This document shows positions 28,688-37,500 of a DNA stretch of 48,161 bases, piece by piece; within the stretch, counting starts at the first letter, position 1; every line of letters starts with the position of its first letter. The notes beneath the pieces are model-generated. The model was not told where the DNA came from and searched no databases. It saw only the letters and a list, made by a program, of their open reading frames with translations. Origin of the DNA: Nitrincola lacisaponensis (lineage in GTDB: Bacteria > Pseudomonadota > Gammaproteobacteria > Pseudomonadales > Balneatricaceae); NCBI RefSeq assembly GCF_000691225.1, contig NZ_JMSZ01000013.1, positions 1-48,161 of the forward strand. Reading direction: 5' to 3'. Position numbers and translations under genes: made by a program.

Positions 28688-29770
28688 ATAGACATAGTAA
28701 CGAACCAACTGCGGATCAAGCTGCGGACCAGGATACAGATGATCCGGCCAGATCAACAGCATCACCGCCAGCACATTGCGATGTTCACCGCGTGCAAAGT
28801 CGGTGCTGCCTGTTGGTGACGGAATCATCCGGGCATCCGCATCATAGGCGCGAATCAGCGCCTGACGTATCTGCGCAACAGCAGGATGGTCAAGCTGACC
28901 GGTCAGTGCCAGACTGATGCCCACCTCGGCCAGAATATCTTCCGTTGCCGACGCCAGTAATGACGGTAGCTGGCGAATAAAATCATCGGTAATCCAGGTA
29001 AACTCGGACTCGTGCAGTGTGTGCTGATAATAGCGACTGGCCGCGATGACAATATGCGTCATGCCATAGAGTTTGTTATGCCATTCAGCCTGAGTCAGCG
29101 CATCATCACCACCCAAGGGGTAGACCTCCTGGAAGCGCTGCATAAAGGCCTCACGCAGATCCATCACCCCCAACTGATCGAGAAACCACACCTGATTGGC
29201 TGCCTGGGCGGCATAGTGGCGGATGGCTGACTCACTCAATAAAAACGCATCGAACCCTGCATCTGCCAGCCAGGAGCGAACAAATGCCACATCCTCAACT
29301 GGCAGATGTTCCAGCAGGCCATAATATTCCAACTGCACCAGCCGGAATGACAAATCAGTGGCAAACCGCATTCCGGGATAGGCTGCCAACAGCGCTGCCC
29401 GCTGACGCTGGCGTTCAGTACGCAGCGGACTGCGTGACGACATCATCTGCTCCCGCTGCGACACATAATCCGGCTGAGATGCCAGCCCCTGTACATCACG
29501 ATACAGGGATTTCAGCAACTGCTCGGCATGACGCTGCTGGTAAGGCAAAAAAGCGGGATCACCCGTAACGCGATAGAGACGTTGTGCGTAATGGCGCTGT
29601 AGCGAAAGCGGCAAATGATCGAGCCCCGCCTCATAGTGATCACGAATCTCTGCAGCCACCTGACCGGACTGAGTCGCCAGCGTGGCAGACTGCCCACAGC
29701 CCTGCAGCCACAACAGCGCCAGCAATAGCAGCCAGACATAACGTACCGGCATTCCGACAACTTGCCTCAT
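28652..29770 (-). CDS. uncharacterised lipoprotein, possibly DUF3541-like
   Basis: The protein is 372 residues from the ATG at 29770. The N-terminus has a hydrophobic leader ending LWLQGC, a lipobox, so it is an envelope lipoprotein. The body is helical and includes LQRHYAQRLYRVTGD and LTQAEWHNKLYGMTHIVIAA. I recall a similar pattern in the uncharacterised DUF3541 family but cannot confirm it. Its ATG overlaps the stop of the qorR-like gene by 4 nt (ATGA), so it should be co-expressed with that repressor. It overlaps corA by 36 nt at its 3' end. Confidence 0.75.
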   Translation of the reverse strand: MRQVVGMPVRYVWLLLLALLWLQGCGQSATLATQSGQVAAEIRDHYEAGLDHLPLSLQRHYAQRLYRVTGDPAFLPYQQRHAEQLLKSLYRDVQGLASQPDYVSQREQMMSSRSPLRTERQRQRAALLAAYPGMRFATDLSFRLVQLEYYGLLEHLPVEDVAFVRSWLADAGFDAFLLSESAIRHYAAQAANQVWFLDQLGVMDLREAFMQRFQEVYPLGGDDALTQAEWHNKLYGMTHIVIAASRYYQHTLHESEFTWITDDFIRQLPSLLASATEDILAEVGISLALTGQLDHPAVAQIRQALIRAYDADARMIPSPTGSTDFARGEHRNVLAVMLLIWPDHLYPGPQLDPQLVRYYVYSEPMTATEIED

Positions 29771-30180
29771 GCAGAGACCTCCTGTGCAGCCTGAACCTCT
29801 AACACCCGATGCAGATTGATTTCCACCCAATCCGCCAGCTCCCGGACCCTGACAGCCACCTCTTCTCCCATCGGAGTCAGACTATATTCCACATGCGGCG
29901 GTACCACCGGATAGGCGGTGCGCAACACAAACCCGTCCGCTTCAAGCGATTGCAGCGTTTGCGCCAGCATGCGTTCACTCACGCCAGTAATCTTGCGTCG
30001 CAGCTCACTGAACCGATAGGTGCCTTCCAGCAACGCAATCAATACCAATACACCCCAGCGACTGGTGACATGATTCAACACCTGCCGCGAAGGACAGCGT
30101 TCAGCAAACACCTGACCTCGTTGCATCTGCTCTGTCAGCGTCAGACCGGATACAGCCGGATTCAATTTCTGATCTTTCAT
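29767..30180 (-). CDS. qorR: HxlR-family redox-sensing repressor (QorR/YtfH-like)
   Basis: The 137-residue MarR/HxlR winged-helix protein resembles E. coli YtfH (QorR): FAERCPSRQVLNHVTSRWGVLVL, YRFSELRRKI, GVSERMLAQTLQSLE, and YPVVPPHVEYSLTPMGE. The conserved N-terminal cysteine (C29) is the likely redox switch in this family. It is divergent from qorB, the expected target. The 3' end overlaps the lipoprotein gene by 4 nt. Confidence 0.87.
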   Translation of the reverse strand: MKDQKLNPAVSGLTLTEQMQRGQVFAERCPSRQVLNHVTSRWGVLVLIALLEGTYRFSELRRKITGVSERMLAQTLQSLEADGFVLRTAYPVVPPHVEYSLTPMGEEVAVRVRELADWVEINLHRVLEVQAAQEVSA

Positions 30181-30196
30181 TCAAACTTACCTTTTT

Positions 30197-30215
30197 GTAC
30201 GTACTTACTATAAGT
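30197..30215. promoter_or_regulatory. putative QorR operator
   Basis: In the 90-nt gap between the divergent qorR and qorB, GTACGTAC (30197-30204) overlaps an inverted repeat ACTTA-CTA-TAAGT (30203-30215). HxlR-type repressors bind short TAC/GTA-type dyads, so this is a reasonable site. It is inferred from symmetry and position only. Confidence 0.45.
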
Positions 30216-30270
30216 TAGCATAGGTGATACTGTGGTTGCCAGTTAATCATCACTACACAGGAGCAATCAC

Positions 30271-31149
30271 ATGATTCTTGTCACCGGCGCATCCGGACAA
30301 CTGGGCCGTCTGGTCCTCGAACAACTGCTGCAACACCTGCCCGCCAGCCAACTGGCAGCTGGTGTTCGCACCCCCGAACGCGTTGCCGACCTGCAAGCTC
30401 GCGGGGTCACCATCCGTCCACTCGACTATAGCCAGCCTGAAACGTTGCCACAGGCACTCGAAGGGGTTGAAACACTGTTACTGATCTCTTCCAGCGAAGT
30501 CGGCCAGCGTGCAGTACAGCACCAGAACGTGATCACTGCGGCTGAAAAAGCGGGCGTAAAACGGCTCGTCTACACCAGTTTACTGCATGCAGATACCTCT
30601 CCGTTAGGCCTGGCTGAAGAACACAAACAAACCGAAGCCCGGCTCAAGGCCTCCAGCCTCGAATGGGTCATACTGCGCAACGGCTGGTACACCGAGAACT
30701 ACCTCGCCAGCCTGCCAGCCGCACTGGAGCATCATGTACTGATCGGCTGTGCCGGAAAGGGTCGGATCACCTCCGCCACACGTCAGGATTACGCCAGCGC
30801 AGCCGCGACCGTGCTACAGGAAGGCGCGACTCATAACGGGAAAATCTATGAGCTGGCAGGAGACACCAGCTATTCATTGGAAGAATATGCCGCTGAAATC
30901 ACACGATTGAGCGGACAGGAAGTGCGTTACCAGAACCTGTCTGAAAACGAGTTCCGTGATGCGCTGATCCAGGCCGGGCTGCCTGAAGGCTTCGCTGCCT
31001 TACTGGCAGATTCTGATGCCGGTGCCAGCCAGGGCGCACTGTTTGATGACAGTCTGCAACTCAGCCAGTTGATCAAACGTCCGACCACCCCTCTGACTGA
31101 GGCACTGCAACAGGCGCTGGAGAGTCTGCCTGTCCCGGCACACAACTAA
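30271..31149 (+). CDS. qorB: NAD(P)H:quinone oxidoreductase, NmrA/SDR type
   Basis: The 292-residue atypical short-chain dehydrogenase has a Rossmann motif VTGASGQLGR (about residues 4-13) and lacks a standard YxxxK pair, as in QorB/YtfG and NmrA-like proteins. Conserved blocks are VKRLVYTSLLHAD and LRNGWYTENY. It probably reduces quinones with NADPH in electrophile or disulfide stress. AGGAG precedes the ATG. The divergent qorR-like repressor is the probable regulator. Confidence 0.88.
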   Translation: MILVTGASGQLGRLVLEQLLQHLPASQLAAGVRTPERVADLQARGVTIRPLDYSQPETLPQALEGVETLLLISSSEVGQRAVQHQNVITAAEKAGVKRLVYTSLLHADTSPLGLAEEHKQTEARLKASSLEWVILRNGWYTENYLASLPAALEHHVLIGCAGKGRITSATRQDYASAAATVLQEGATHNGKIYELAGDTSYSLEEYAAEITRLSGQEVRYQNLSENEFRDALIQAGLPEGFAALLADSDAGASQGALFDDSLQLSQLIKRPTTPLTEALQQALESLPVPAHN

Positions 31150-31166
31150 CTGAGCCAGAACAGCCG

Positions 31167-32750
31167 TTAATGCTTCAACTGTTCAGCCGTAATATTGATG
31201 GACCGGCTAAAGGCATGCAGCTCATCACTCTGATGGCGTAGCGCCAATGCCGTGTCCGCATTACTGCGCCCCAGCTCCGCCAAGTGCTGGATATGGGCAT
31301 TCACACTGTCTGCGACGCGGAGCTGCTCATCAGCAGCTCCGGCCACCTGGCGATTCATCGTCACAATGATCTGCGAAGCTTCAGAGATTTCATCCAGCGT
31401 CTGATCAGCCAGACTGACCTGATCCACCCCCTGACGGGCCTTTCTTTCCGATTGAGACATCACCTGCACCGCCTCATTCGACGCGCGCTGCAGCTGTTCA
31501 ATCATCTGCTGTATTTCCTGCGTCGCCTGCTGTGTACGCGAGGCCAGTGAACGCACCTCATCCGCAACCACCGCGAACCCGCGCCCCTGCTCCCCGGCGC
31601 GGGCGGCTTCGATAGAGGCGTTCAACGCCAGCAGGTTGGTCTGTTCCGCAATACCCGAGATGACTTCGAGAATATGATGAATGCTGACGACATCGCGCTC
31701 CAGCCGATGAATCGCGGCACTGGCCTCGGTGATTTCAGCCGCCAGAGACTCCATCGCCGACACCGAATCCAGCAAGACCGCTTTACCCTTGCGTGTTGAA
31801 TCCTCGGTCTGCTGCGCTGCTGAGGACGCACTCAGCGTACTGCTCGCGACATCACGCAGAGTAGCCGCCAAGGAATCCATCGCAGACGCCACCAGCTGAC
31901 TCTTCTCCAACTGCTGATCAGCGCCCTTGAGCGTCTGGGAAACTGCACGCCCCATCTCCCCAAAAATCAGCTCAGAATCGCGGCTGATCTCATGAATACG
32001 GCTGGCTACCGTCGAAATCTTGGCTTTACCAAACAGCGCCTCATGCGCCACCAGCGCACTCTCATCCAGAGACCCCATATACGCCAAGGTCATCAGCGGC
32101 TTATCCACAACCTGCCGGGCACGTGCGGCAATCAGGCGATTCTTGCCGGAAAAAATCCAGGCCAGCAACGGCGTAGTCGCAATTGACACCAAGGCACTGA
32201 TGAGGACAGCGGCATCCGGCAAATCAAACACAAACCAGGCAAACAACCACTGTAACGAAAACACCAGACTCAAACCGGCTACCATACGTATCGTGGTCCC
32301 CAGGTCACGCGGGTCCAGCCAGCTGCGCAAACGCGGTTTACGTCCCTGTCGCAGCTGCTTGTACAAATGCTCGGCACGCTTCACCGCAGCCCGGGTCGGA
32401 CGAAAACGTACCGATTGATACCCGACCAGACGATCATTGTCATAGCAGGGCGACACAAACGCACTCACCCAGTAATAATCACCATTCTTGCAACGGTTCT
32501 TGACCAGCCCCATCCAGGACTGCCCTGATTTCAGGGTATCCCACAAATCCTTGAACGCCGCCTCAGGCATATCCGGATGACGCACCATATTATGAGACTG
32601 GCCTATCAGCTCCTCTTTTGAGAAACCACTGATGCGAATAAACGCGTCATTGGCAAAGGTAATAATACCCTTGGGATCCGTCAGGGTGACGATCATGTCG
32701 CTTTCATTAAGAAGGTGTTCGGTATCCGTGACGGGAAGATTCTTCTTCAT
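31167..32750 (-). CDS. Aer-like PAS chemoreceptor (methyl-accepting chemotaxis protein)
   Basis: The 527-residue protein has an N-terminal PAS domain (about 10-115; [20 protein letters not shown], then [13 protein letters not shown]) like E. coli Aer, which senses redox state through FAD. A hydrophobic segment (about 165-205) lacks a large periplasmic loop. The signalling domain carries the conserved hairpin [18 protein letters not shown] and [15 protein letters not shown]. It probably mediates aerotaxis or energy taxis. No other chemotaxis gene is in the window. A perfect FNR/Anr box lies 76 bp upstream of the start codon. Confidence 0.92.
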   Translation of the reverse strand: MKKNLPVTDTEHLLNESDMIVTLTDPKGIITFANDAFIRISGFSKEELIGQSHNMVRHPDMPEAAFKDLWDTLKSGQSWMGLVKNRCKNGDYYWVSAFVSPCYDNDRLVGYQSVRFRPTRAAVKRAEHLYKQLRQGRKPRLRSWLDPRDLGTTIRMVAGLSLVFSLQWLFAWFVFDLPDAAVLISALVSIATTPLLAWIFSGKNRLIAARARQVVDKPLMTLAYMGSLDESALVAHEALFGKAKISTVASRIHEISRDSELIFGEMGRAVSQTLKGADQQLEKSQLVASAMDSLAATLRDVASSTLSASSAAQQTEDSTRKGKAVLLDSVSAMESLAAEITEASAAIHRLERDVVSIHHILEVISGIAEQTNLLALNASIEAARAGEQGRGFAVVADEVRSLASRTQQATQEIQQMIEQLQRASNEAVQVMSQSERKARQGVDQVSLADQTLDEISEASQIIVTMNRQVAGAADEQLRVADSVNAHIQHLAELGRSNADTALALRHQSDELHAFSRSINITAEQLKH

Positions 32751-32797
32751 CGACTGCTCACAGGTGATAGGTCTGGCATCAGACGGGCGAGGCGCTG

Positions 32798-32839
32798 ATA
32801 CTATCGTAGCAGTTCAAGATAAATATTGATGAATATCAA
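32798..32839 (-). promoter_or_regulatory. FNR/Anr box and -10 for the Aer-like receptor
   Basis: TTGAT-GAAT-ATCAA (32826-32839) is a perfect FNR/Anr consensus (TTGAT-N4-ATCAA). Read leftward, TAGTAT (32798-32803) lies about 32 bp downstream of its centre. This puts the site near -41.5 of the expected transcript, the class II activator position. The gene should therefore be induced when oxygen is low. Confidence 0.8.
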
Positions 32840-32920
32840 TCAAGTGATCGAGTGGTAGCACTGGGAGCACATATCCATCGCAGACCCAACACACTCCTCA
32901 GAAACATTCCCGTCACCGCA

Positions 32921-33799
32921 TTACTCCGGCCTGACCAAAAACGCCTTCAGATACTCAATAAACCGTTCCGGCTGATCCCACATAATAAAATGATAGGCAT
33001 CATCAACTTGCACAAAATTAACAGTACCTGCACGAGAATATGCAGCTTGATACAGATTACTCAAGCGCTCGGCAGTTATCGGCATAGAAGGGTCATAGGC
33101 ATAGATAACCTGGACAGGCACACTGATCTGCTCCAATAGTTCGCGACCATCATAACTCATCACCTCCCGAACCAGTTGAGCATACATGGCCCGATCGGTC
33201 GAGTTAGCCCAAGCCACAACAGTTTCAACACCCTCTGCAGACTTGACCATGATACGTGCAGCCTGACGAACATAGGACTCATATTCTACCTCACTCATAG
33301 TGAGTAGCTGCTGCTCCAAGTTCGCGGCAAACGGAGCCACTTGTGCGGTAGTTGCCTGAGCATTGAACAACAGGCTGTAGAAGGGAAGCGCATCCACGAT
33401 AACAATTTTGCTGACCACCTCGGGAGCAGAACTGCCAACCATTAAAGACAAAAGCCCACCCATCGAATGCCCGACCAAGACAGGTGACTCCAGTTGTGCG
33501 AACTCGATATAGCCCAGAACGTCATCACGCAAAGCTTCAAGATATACATCAGGTGTCGAAGAGGCAGCTTTGGTTCCGGCAAACCCCTTGATACTAAAAA
33601 GATGCACCCGATAGCTGGACTGCAGCTGATTCAGAGTTTCAGCCCACACCTGCGGTGAAGAGGCTAGTCCATTAATTAAAATGACATCCTCTCCCGAGCC
33701 CACCACGGTGACCGACACATAGGTTGAATCAAACTCTGATGCACCCGATCCGCTGCTGAATAGCAGTAAAATCCATAAATACACTAATCTTTTAATCAT
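32921..33799 (-). CDS. exported alpha/beta hydrolase
   Basis: The 292-residue protein has a hydrophobic N-terminal signal (residues about 4-20, cleavage near SGSGA). The alpha/beta hydrolase core shows the nucleophile elbow GHSMGG (S112), the oxyanion turn LINGLASSPQ, an acid in IYAYDPSMP and a histidine in DDAYHFIMWDQP. It is therefore a periplasmic esterase or lipase-like enzyme of unknown substrate. It stands alone, 170 nt upstream of the chemoreceptor gene on the same strand. Confidence 0.88.
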   Translation of the reverse strand: MIKRLVYLWILLLFSSGSGASEFDSTYVSVTVVGSGEDVILINGLASSPQVWAETLNQLQSSYRVHLFSIKGFAGTKAASSTPDVYLEALRDDVLGYIEFAQLESPVLVGHSMGGLLSLMVGSSAPEVVSKIVIVDALPFYSLLFNAQATTAQVAPFAANLEQQLLTMSEVEYESYVRQAARIMVKSAEGVETVVAWANSTDRAMYAQLVREVMSYDGRELLEQISVPVQVIYAYDPSMPITAERLSNLYQAAYSRAGTVNFVQVDDAYHFIMWDQPERFIEYLKAFLVRPE

Positions 33800-34086
33800 G
33801 CTTATGACCTGCTAAGCTTCCATTTACATCAAGACTATCGGTTCAAAATCAGATGGGTATACTTGCCTCCGCAATTGCTGCTTCTGCTACACCAACTCTG
33901 ATTGGTAGTCTTCCGTTCGCGCTAAATAAGCCACCATCCTGTTCTCCTCCCCCTATGGCACATCAACCGCCAAGGAATTCTGTTGAATACACGCTTATAA
34001 CACGCTGAGTCTGATCTTTTACTGAGCAACACTTGCTCATAACAGACACAGTTAGTCATATGCTTCTCAACTACGGGAAACAGAAC
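33800..34086. other. intergenic, nothing recognised
   Basis: About 290 nt between the divergent hydrolase and transporter genes. It must hold both promoters, but I find no convincing consensus boxes, repeats or gene remnants. The transporter frame is open back to a TTG at 34033. Confidence 0.4.
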
Positions 34087-34956
34087 ATGTGTATTAATCG
34101 CACTGTGTTACTCTCTTATAGTGCCACGTCACTATTTGTACTGCTATGGAGCAGTGGTGCTATATTTTCCAAGTTAGGCTTAGAGTCGGCATCGGCCTTC
34201 GCCTTCTTACTCCTGCGTTTCGCCCTTGCACTGATCATACTACTGATAATCGGTGTGTACCGACGACAAGTATTACCCAAACGGGGAACTCGCCTACGCG
34301 TTGCAATCACTGGATTGCTGCTGATCGGCAGCTATTCGATTTGTTATATCCTGGCTTTAGACCATGAAGTAACACCCGGCACACTGGCCACCCTGCTTGG
34401 GGTACAACCCATACTGACACTGTTTATCACCGAACGCCGCTACTCAATACAGCGTCTCGCGGGGTTGGGCCTGGCACTGACTGGGCTAATACTGATCGTT
34501 TACCAAAACCTGGGTTTAAGCCAGTTGCCGATTACCGGAGTGCTGTTTGCACTGGGTGCTCTGACAGCTATTACCACAGGTTCTCTGCTACAAAAGGGAG
34601 AGAAGCAAAGTCCCTTAGCTGTCCTGCCTTTGCAATACGCTATGACACTGCTACTGTGCCTGCTATTCGTGCCCTATCAACCGATAGAAGCCACTCCAAG
34701 CAAGCAATTATTTATCGCGCTGTTCTGGCTTGCTGTGGTGATATCGATCCTGGCGACACTGTTGATGTACAAGTTGATTCAAGCTGGCAACCTCGTCAAT
34801 GTGACTAGCCTGTTTTATCTTGTTCCTGGCGTAACCGCCATTATGGATTACCTGTTTTTAGGGAATGCTCTGCCGCTGCTGAGTCTTATCGGGATGCTGG
34901 TCATTCTGTGCGGACTAACGCTGGTCTTCAAAACAAGACCACTGCAATCGACTTAA
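34087..34956 (+). CDS. EamA/DMT-superfamily transporter
   Basis: The 289-residue membrane protein has about ten hydrophobic helices arranged as two EamA repeats. The first opens SATSLFVLLWSSGAIFSKLG; the second contains ALTAITTGSLLQKGEKQ and LATLLMYKLIQAG. Members export amino acids and other metabolites; the substrate here is unknown. I prefer the ATG at 34087 (GGGAAA upstream, TM1 starting at once). TTG 34033 and ATG 34060 are in frame but have poorer sites. It is convergent with the araC-type gene. Confidence 0.85.
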   Translation: MCINRTVLLSYSATSLFVLLWSSGAIFSKLGLESASAFAFLLLRFALALIILLIIGVYRRQVLPKRGTRLRVAITGLLLIGSYSICYILALDHEVTPGTLATLLGVQPILTLFITERRYSIQRLAGLGLALTGLILIVYQNLGLSQLPITGVLFALGALTAITTGSLLQKGEKQSPLAVLPLQYAMTLLLCLLFVPYQPIEATPSKQLFIALFWLAVVISILATLLMYKLIQAGNLVNVTSLFYLVPGVTAIMDYLFLGNALPLLSLIGMLVILCGLTLVFKTRPLQST

Positions 34957-35025
34957 CGGTCTGGCGATGACAGGGATGTCATGGCATGGGATTGACGTCC
35001 GGCTGATACGTTAGACTTAATCGAA

Positions 35026-35982
35026 TCAAGCTGGCTGCCCCCTTGATCCCAGCAACAGCTGCACATCAGCTCTGGGAGGTGAACCAAACAGGCGACTGTA
35101 TTCCCGGCTGAAGTGAGACGGGCTCTCATAACCTACCCGGTAGCTGGCAGTCGCAGCTTCCAAGCCCTCGACCAGCATCAACCGCCGTGCTTCGAGCAAG
35201 CGCAACTTCTTTTGAAACTGCAGTGGCGACATTCTGGTCACCTGCTTGAAGTGGTGGTACAGCGTGGATTCACTCATGTTGGCGGCTTCGGCCAATTCAC
35301 GAATGCGTAGCGGCTTGGTGTACTGATCCTTCAATACCGAAATAACCGTGGAAATCCGGTGTGAGTGAGACTCGGCAGACGCGAACTTACGCATACGCGC
35401 GCCCATCTCCCCCATCAACACCCGGTACAGAAGTTCCCGACGTACAAGCGGTGCCAATATGGCAATATCTCTGGGAGAATCCAACAAACTCAGCAGGCGA
35501 AAAAGCGTCTCCTGCATCAGCTCATCCATGCTTGATACACACAGACCACACTCCACCTCCGAGCAGGACGACTCATAAGGGTCCAGTGGTGCGGCTTTGT
35601 CACCCAGTTCCGCCACTAGATCCGCCACCTCTTGTGGATCCACTTTGAGTTTCAGCCCGAGGTAGGGATACTCGTCAGACGCGTCGATGACTCGTCCCAG
35701 CACCGGCAGATGAACCGAACTGGCCAGATAATCGAGTGGTTTGTAGGTGATTTCGCGATCACCCAGCTGTATAGACTTGGTACCCTGTACTACGAAGCAC
35801 AGAGAAGGTTCATAGACAGCTGAACTACAACTGACAGGCTGGTCGGATCGAATCAGCTCTACGTCATCAATCGCAGTCGCCTGTATGTCCTGTTGTGTCG
35901 CCCATTTGCCCACAACCCGAGCAAGGCGCTGCTGCATGCTGAGCATGGAATGTACAGAAACCTCAGGAATGGTGGCAGTCAT
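35026..35982 (-). CDS. AraC-family transcriptional regulator of the adjacent efflux operon
   Basis: The 318-residue protein has an AraC_N-type cupin domain (about 20-190; SAVYEPSLCFVVQGTKSIQLG) and a C-terminal AraC double helix-turn-helix (about 215-310; IRELAEAANMSESTLYHHFK and YRVGYESPSHFSREYSRLFG). I chose the ATG at 35982 because GGGGGA precedes it; the 43 upstream codons have no family likeness. It is divergent from the RND operon across 333 nt, making it the probable regulator. Its last codons and stop (25 nt at 35025-35049) recur at 43353-43377. Confidence 0.9.
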   Translation of the reverse strand: MTATIPEVSVHSMLSMQQRLARVVGKWATQQDIQATAIDDVELIRSDQPVSCSSAVYEPSLCFVVQGTKSIQLGDREITYKPLDYLASSVHLPVLGRVIDASDEYPYLGLKLKVDPQEVADLVAELGDKAAPLDPYESSCSEVECGLCVSSMDELMQETLFRLLSLLDSPRDIAILAPLVRRELLYRVLMGEMGARMRKFASAESHSHRISTVISVLKDQYTKPLRIRELAEAANMSESTLYHHFKQVTRMSPLQFQKKLRLLEARRLMLVEGLEAATASYRVGYESPSHFSREYSRLFGSPPRADVQLLLGSRGQPA

Positions 35983-36315
35983 CAGCGAATCCCCCTTCGA
36001 CAGAAGTATAATCTGTCTCAACCTGGAACATGCAAGTGTTAACGCAATTTTTGCAGGATCAGGCAATGACCTTGGAGAAACCAGCAACTGGATACTTCCA
36101 ACTCCAGACAACCAACAGAATCAGGCAAGCTTCCCGCAGAAACCCGCTACCCTTTTCCACTATACAACCTATATCGTTTAAATCCTGGTGAAAAACAGGC
36201 TGCCTGTCGAATTCGTGTTAACCCAACCGACTTATTCAAGCAATCCAACCGATGACCTGGCAAGCGGGAGCGCTCATAAGGCGACTCTTATATTCAGATA
36301 TTGGAGTGACAAACA
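35983..36315. promoter_or_regulatory. divergent promoter region of araC and the RND operon
   Basis: This 333-nt gap must carry both promoters and any AraC-type sites. A/T-rich stretches occur at 36155-36180 and 36285-36302. I see no convincing paired direct repeats, and no ORF is supported here. Confidence 0.5.
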
Positions 36316-37500
36316 ATGGAAAATGAGATAACGAAGCGTGTCAGCAGATCAGGCCGGCTGATGGGCCTGGTCATTATACTGACAGTATTATTGGCTGGCT
36401 GCGAGGCGCAAAGTGATGACACAATGATTGCGCCGCCTCCACCAGAGGTTGATGTAGCTGAAGTTATAGTGGAACCGGTTACCCTTTGGGAGTCGTTCAC
36501 TGGTCGGGTAGTAGCTCCGGAAACGGTTGATTTACGCCCCCGGGTCAGCGGTTACATAGATGAAGTAGCCTTTGAGGAAGGCGAACTGGTGAAAGCTGGC
36601 GATCTGTTATTCCAGATTGACCCTCGTCCCTACAAAGTTCGTGAACAGGCCGCTCATGCAGAACTGGCATTGGCGAACAGTCAGTTGCAACTGGCCAGCA
36701 GTGAAGCTAACCGGGCAAGGACGCTAGTGGAAAGACAAGCCATTTCCCGCGAGGAGTACGACCAGCGTAACGCCGCCTTGCTGAGTGCCAGAGCACGGGT
36801 GCAAGTAGCTCAGGCCGCGCTGGACACTGCCGAGCTAGACCTCCAGTACACGCGCATAACCGCACCGATCAGTGGCCGTGCTGGCCGAGCACTGGTCACC
36901 CAGGGTAACCTCGCCAACGCGGATCAGACGCTACTGACCACCCTGGTGTCTGTCGACTCGGTACACATCTATTTCGATGCCAATGAAAAATCCGCCATCA
37001 GCAACCAGCAACTGCTGGCCAACGGCGGACCTAGTGACGTGCGCATCACGCTGGGAGAAGAGCAAGGCCAGCAGTTTTTGGGATATCTGGACTTCGTCGA
37101 CAACCAGCTGAATCTGGGCACCGGCACTCTGCAGTACCGTGCCTTACTCCAAAACCAACAGGGTCTGATCAGGCCAGGCCAGTTTGCCCGCGTAGAAATG
37201 CCGGTGGCCAGACTGGACAGTGCGCTCATGATAAACCGCAAGGCGGTACTGACGGATCAGGACCGGCGTTACGTCTATGTTGTGGATGAGAACAATCGTG
37301 TGATGACACGACAGGTCGACACGGGCCACCCGGTAGGCGAGCTATTGGTGATCAATAACGGACTCAATCGAGGTGACCGAGTGATTATCAATGGTGTGCA
37401 GAAGGTATTTGCTACGGGCATGGAAGTCAGACCGCAACTGATCGCCATGCGAGAGTTACCTCTGAACATGCTTGCCGCTGCCCAGGAGTTGTCACAGTGA
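36316..37500 (+). CDS. RND efflux periplasmic adaptor (membrane fusion lipoprotein)
   Basis: The 394-residue MexE/AcrA-type adaptor starts with a lipoprotein signal whose lipobox is LAGC (about residue 29). The order is a lipoyl half (RPRVSGYIDEVAFEEGELVKAG), an alpha-hairpin (about 105-170), the second lipoyl half (ITAPISGRAGRAL), a beta barrel and a membrane-proximal domain. It bridges the inner-membrane pump and the outer-membrane channel. GGAGTG precedes the ATG, and its stop overlaps the pump gene start (GTGA). Confidence 0.94.
   Translation: MENEITKRVSRSGRLMGLVIILTVLLAGCEAQSDDTMIAPPPPEVDVAEVIVEPVTLWESFTGRVVAPETVDLRPRVSGYIDEVAFEEGELVKAGDLLFQIDPRPYKVREQAAHAELALANSQLQLASSEANRARTLVERQAISREEYDQRNAALLSARARVQVAQAALDTAELDLQYTRITAPISGRAGRALVTQGNLANADQTLLTTLVSVDSVHIYFDANEKSAISNQQLLANGGPSDVRITLGEEQGQQFLGYLDFVDNQLNLGTGTLQYRALLQNQQGLIRPGQFARVEMPVARLDSALMINRKAVLTDQDRRYVYVVDENNRVMTRQVDTGHPVGELLVINNGLNRGDRVIINGVQKVFATGMEVRPQLIAMRELPLNMLAAAQELSQ

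Noticed and set aside
35983-36111. 43-codon N-terminal extension of the AraC regulator
   Set aside because: No family likeness; the ATG at 35982 has a strong ribosome site (GGGGGA).
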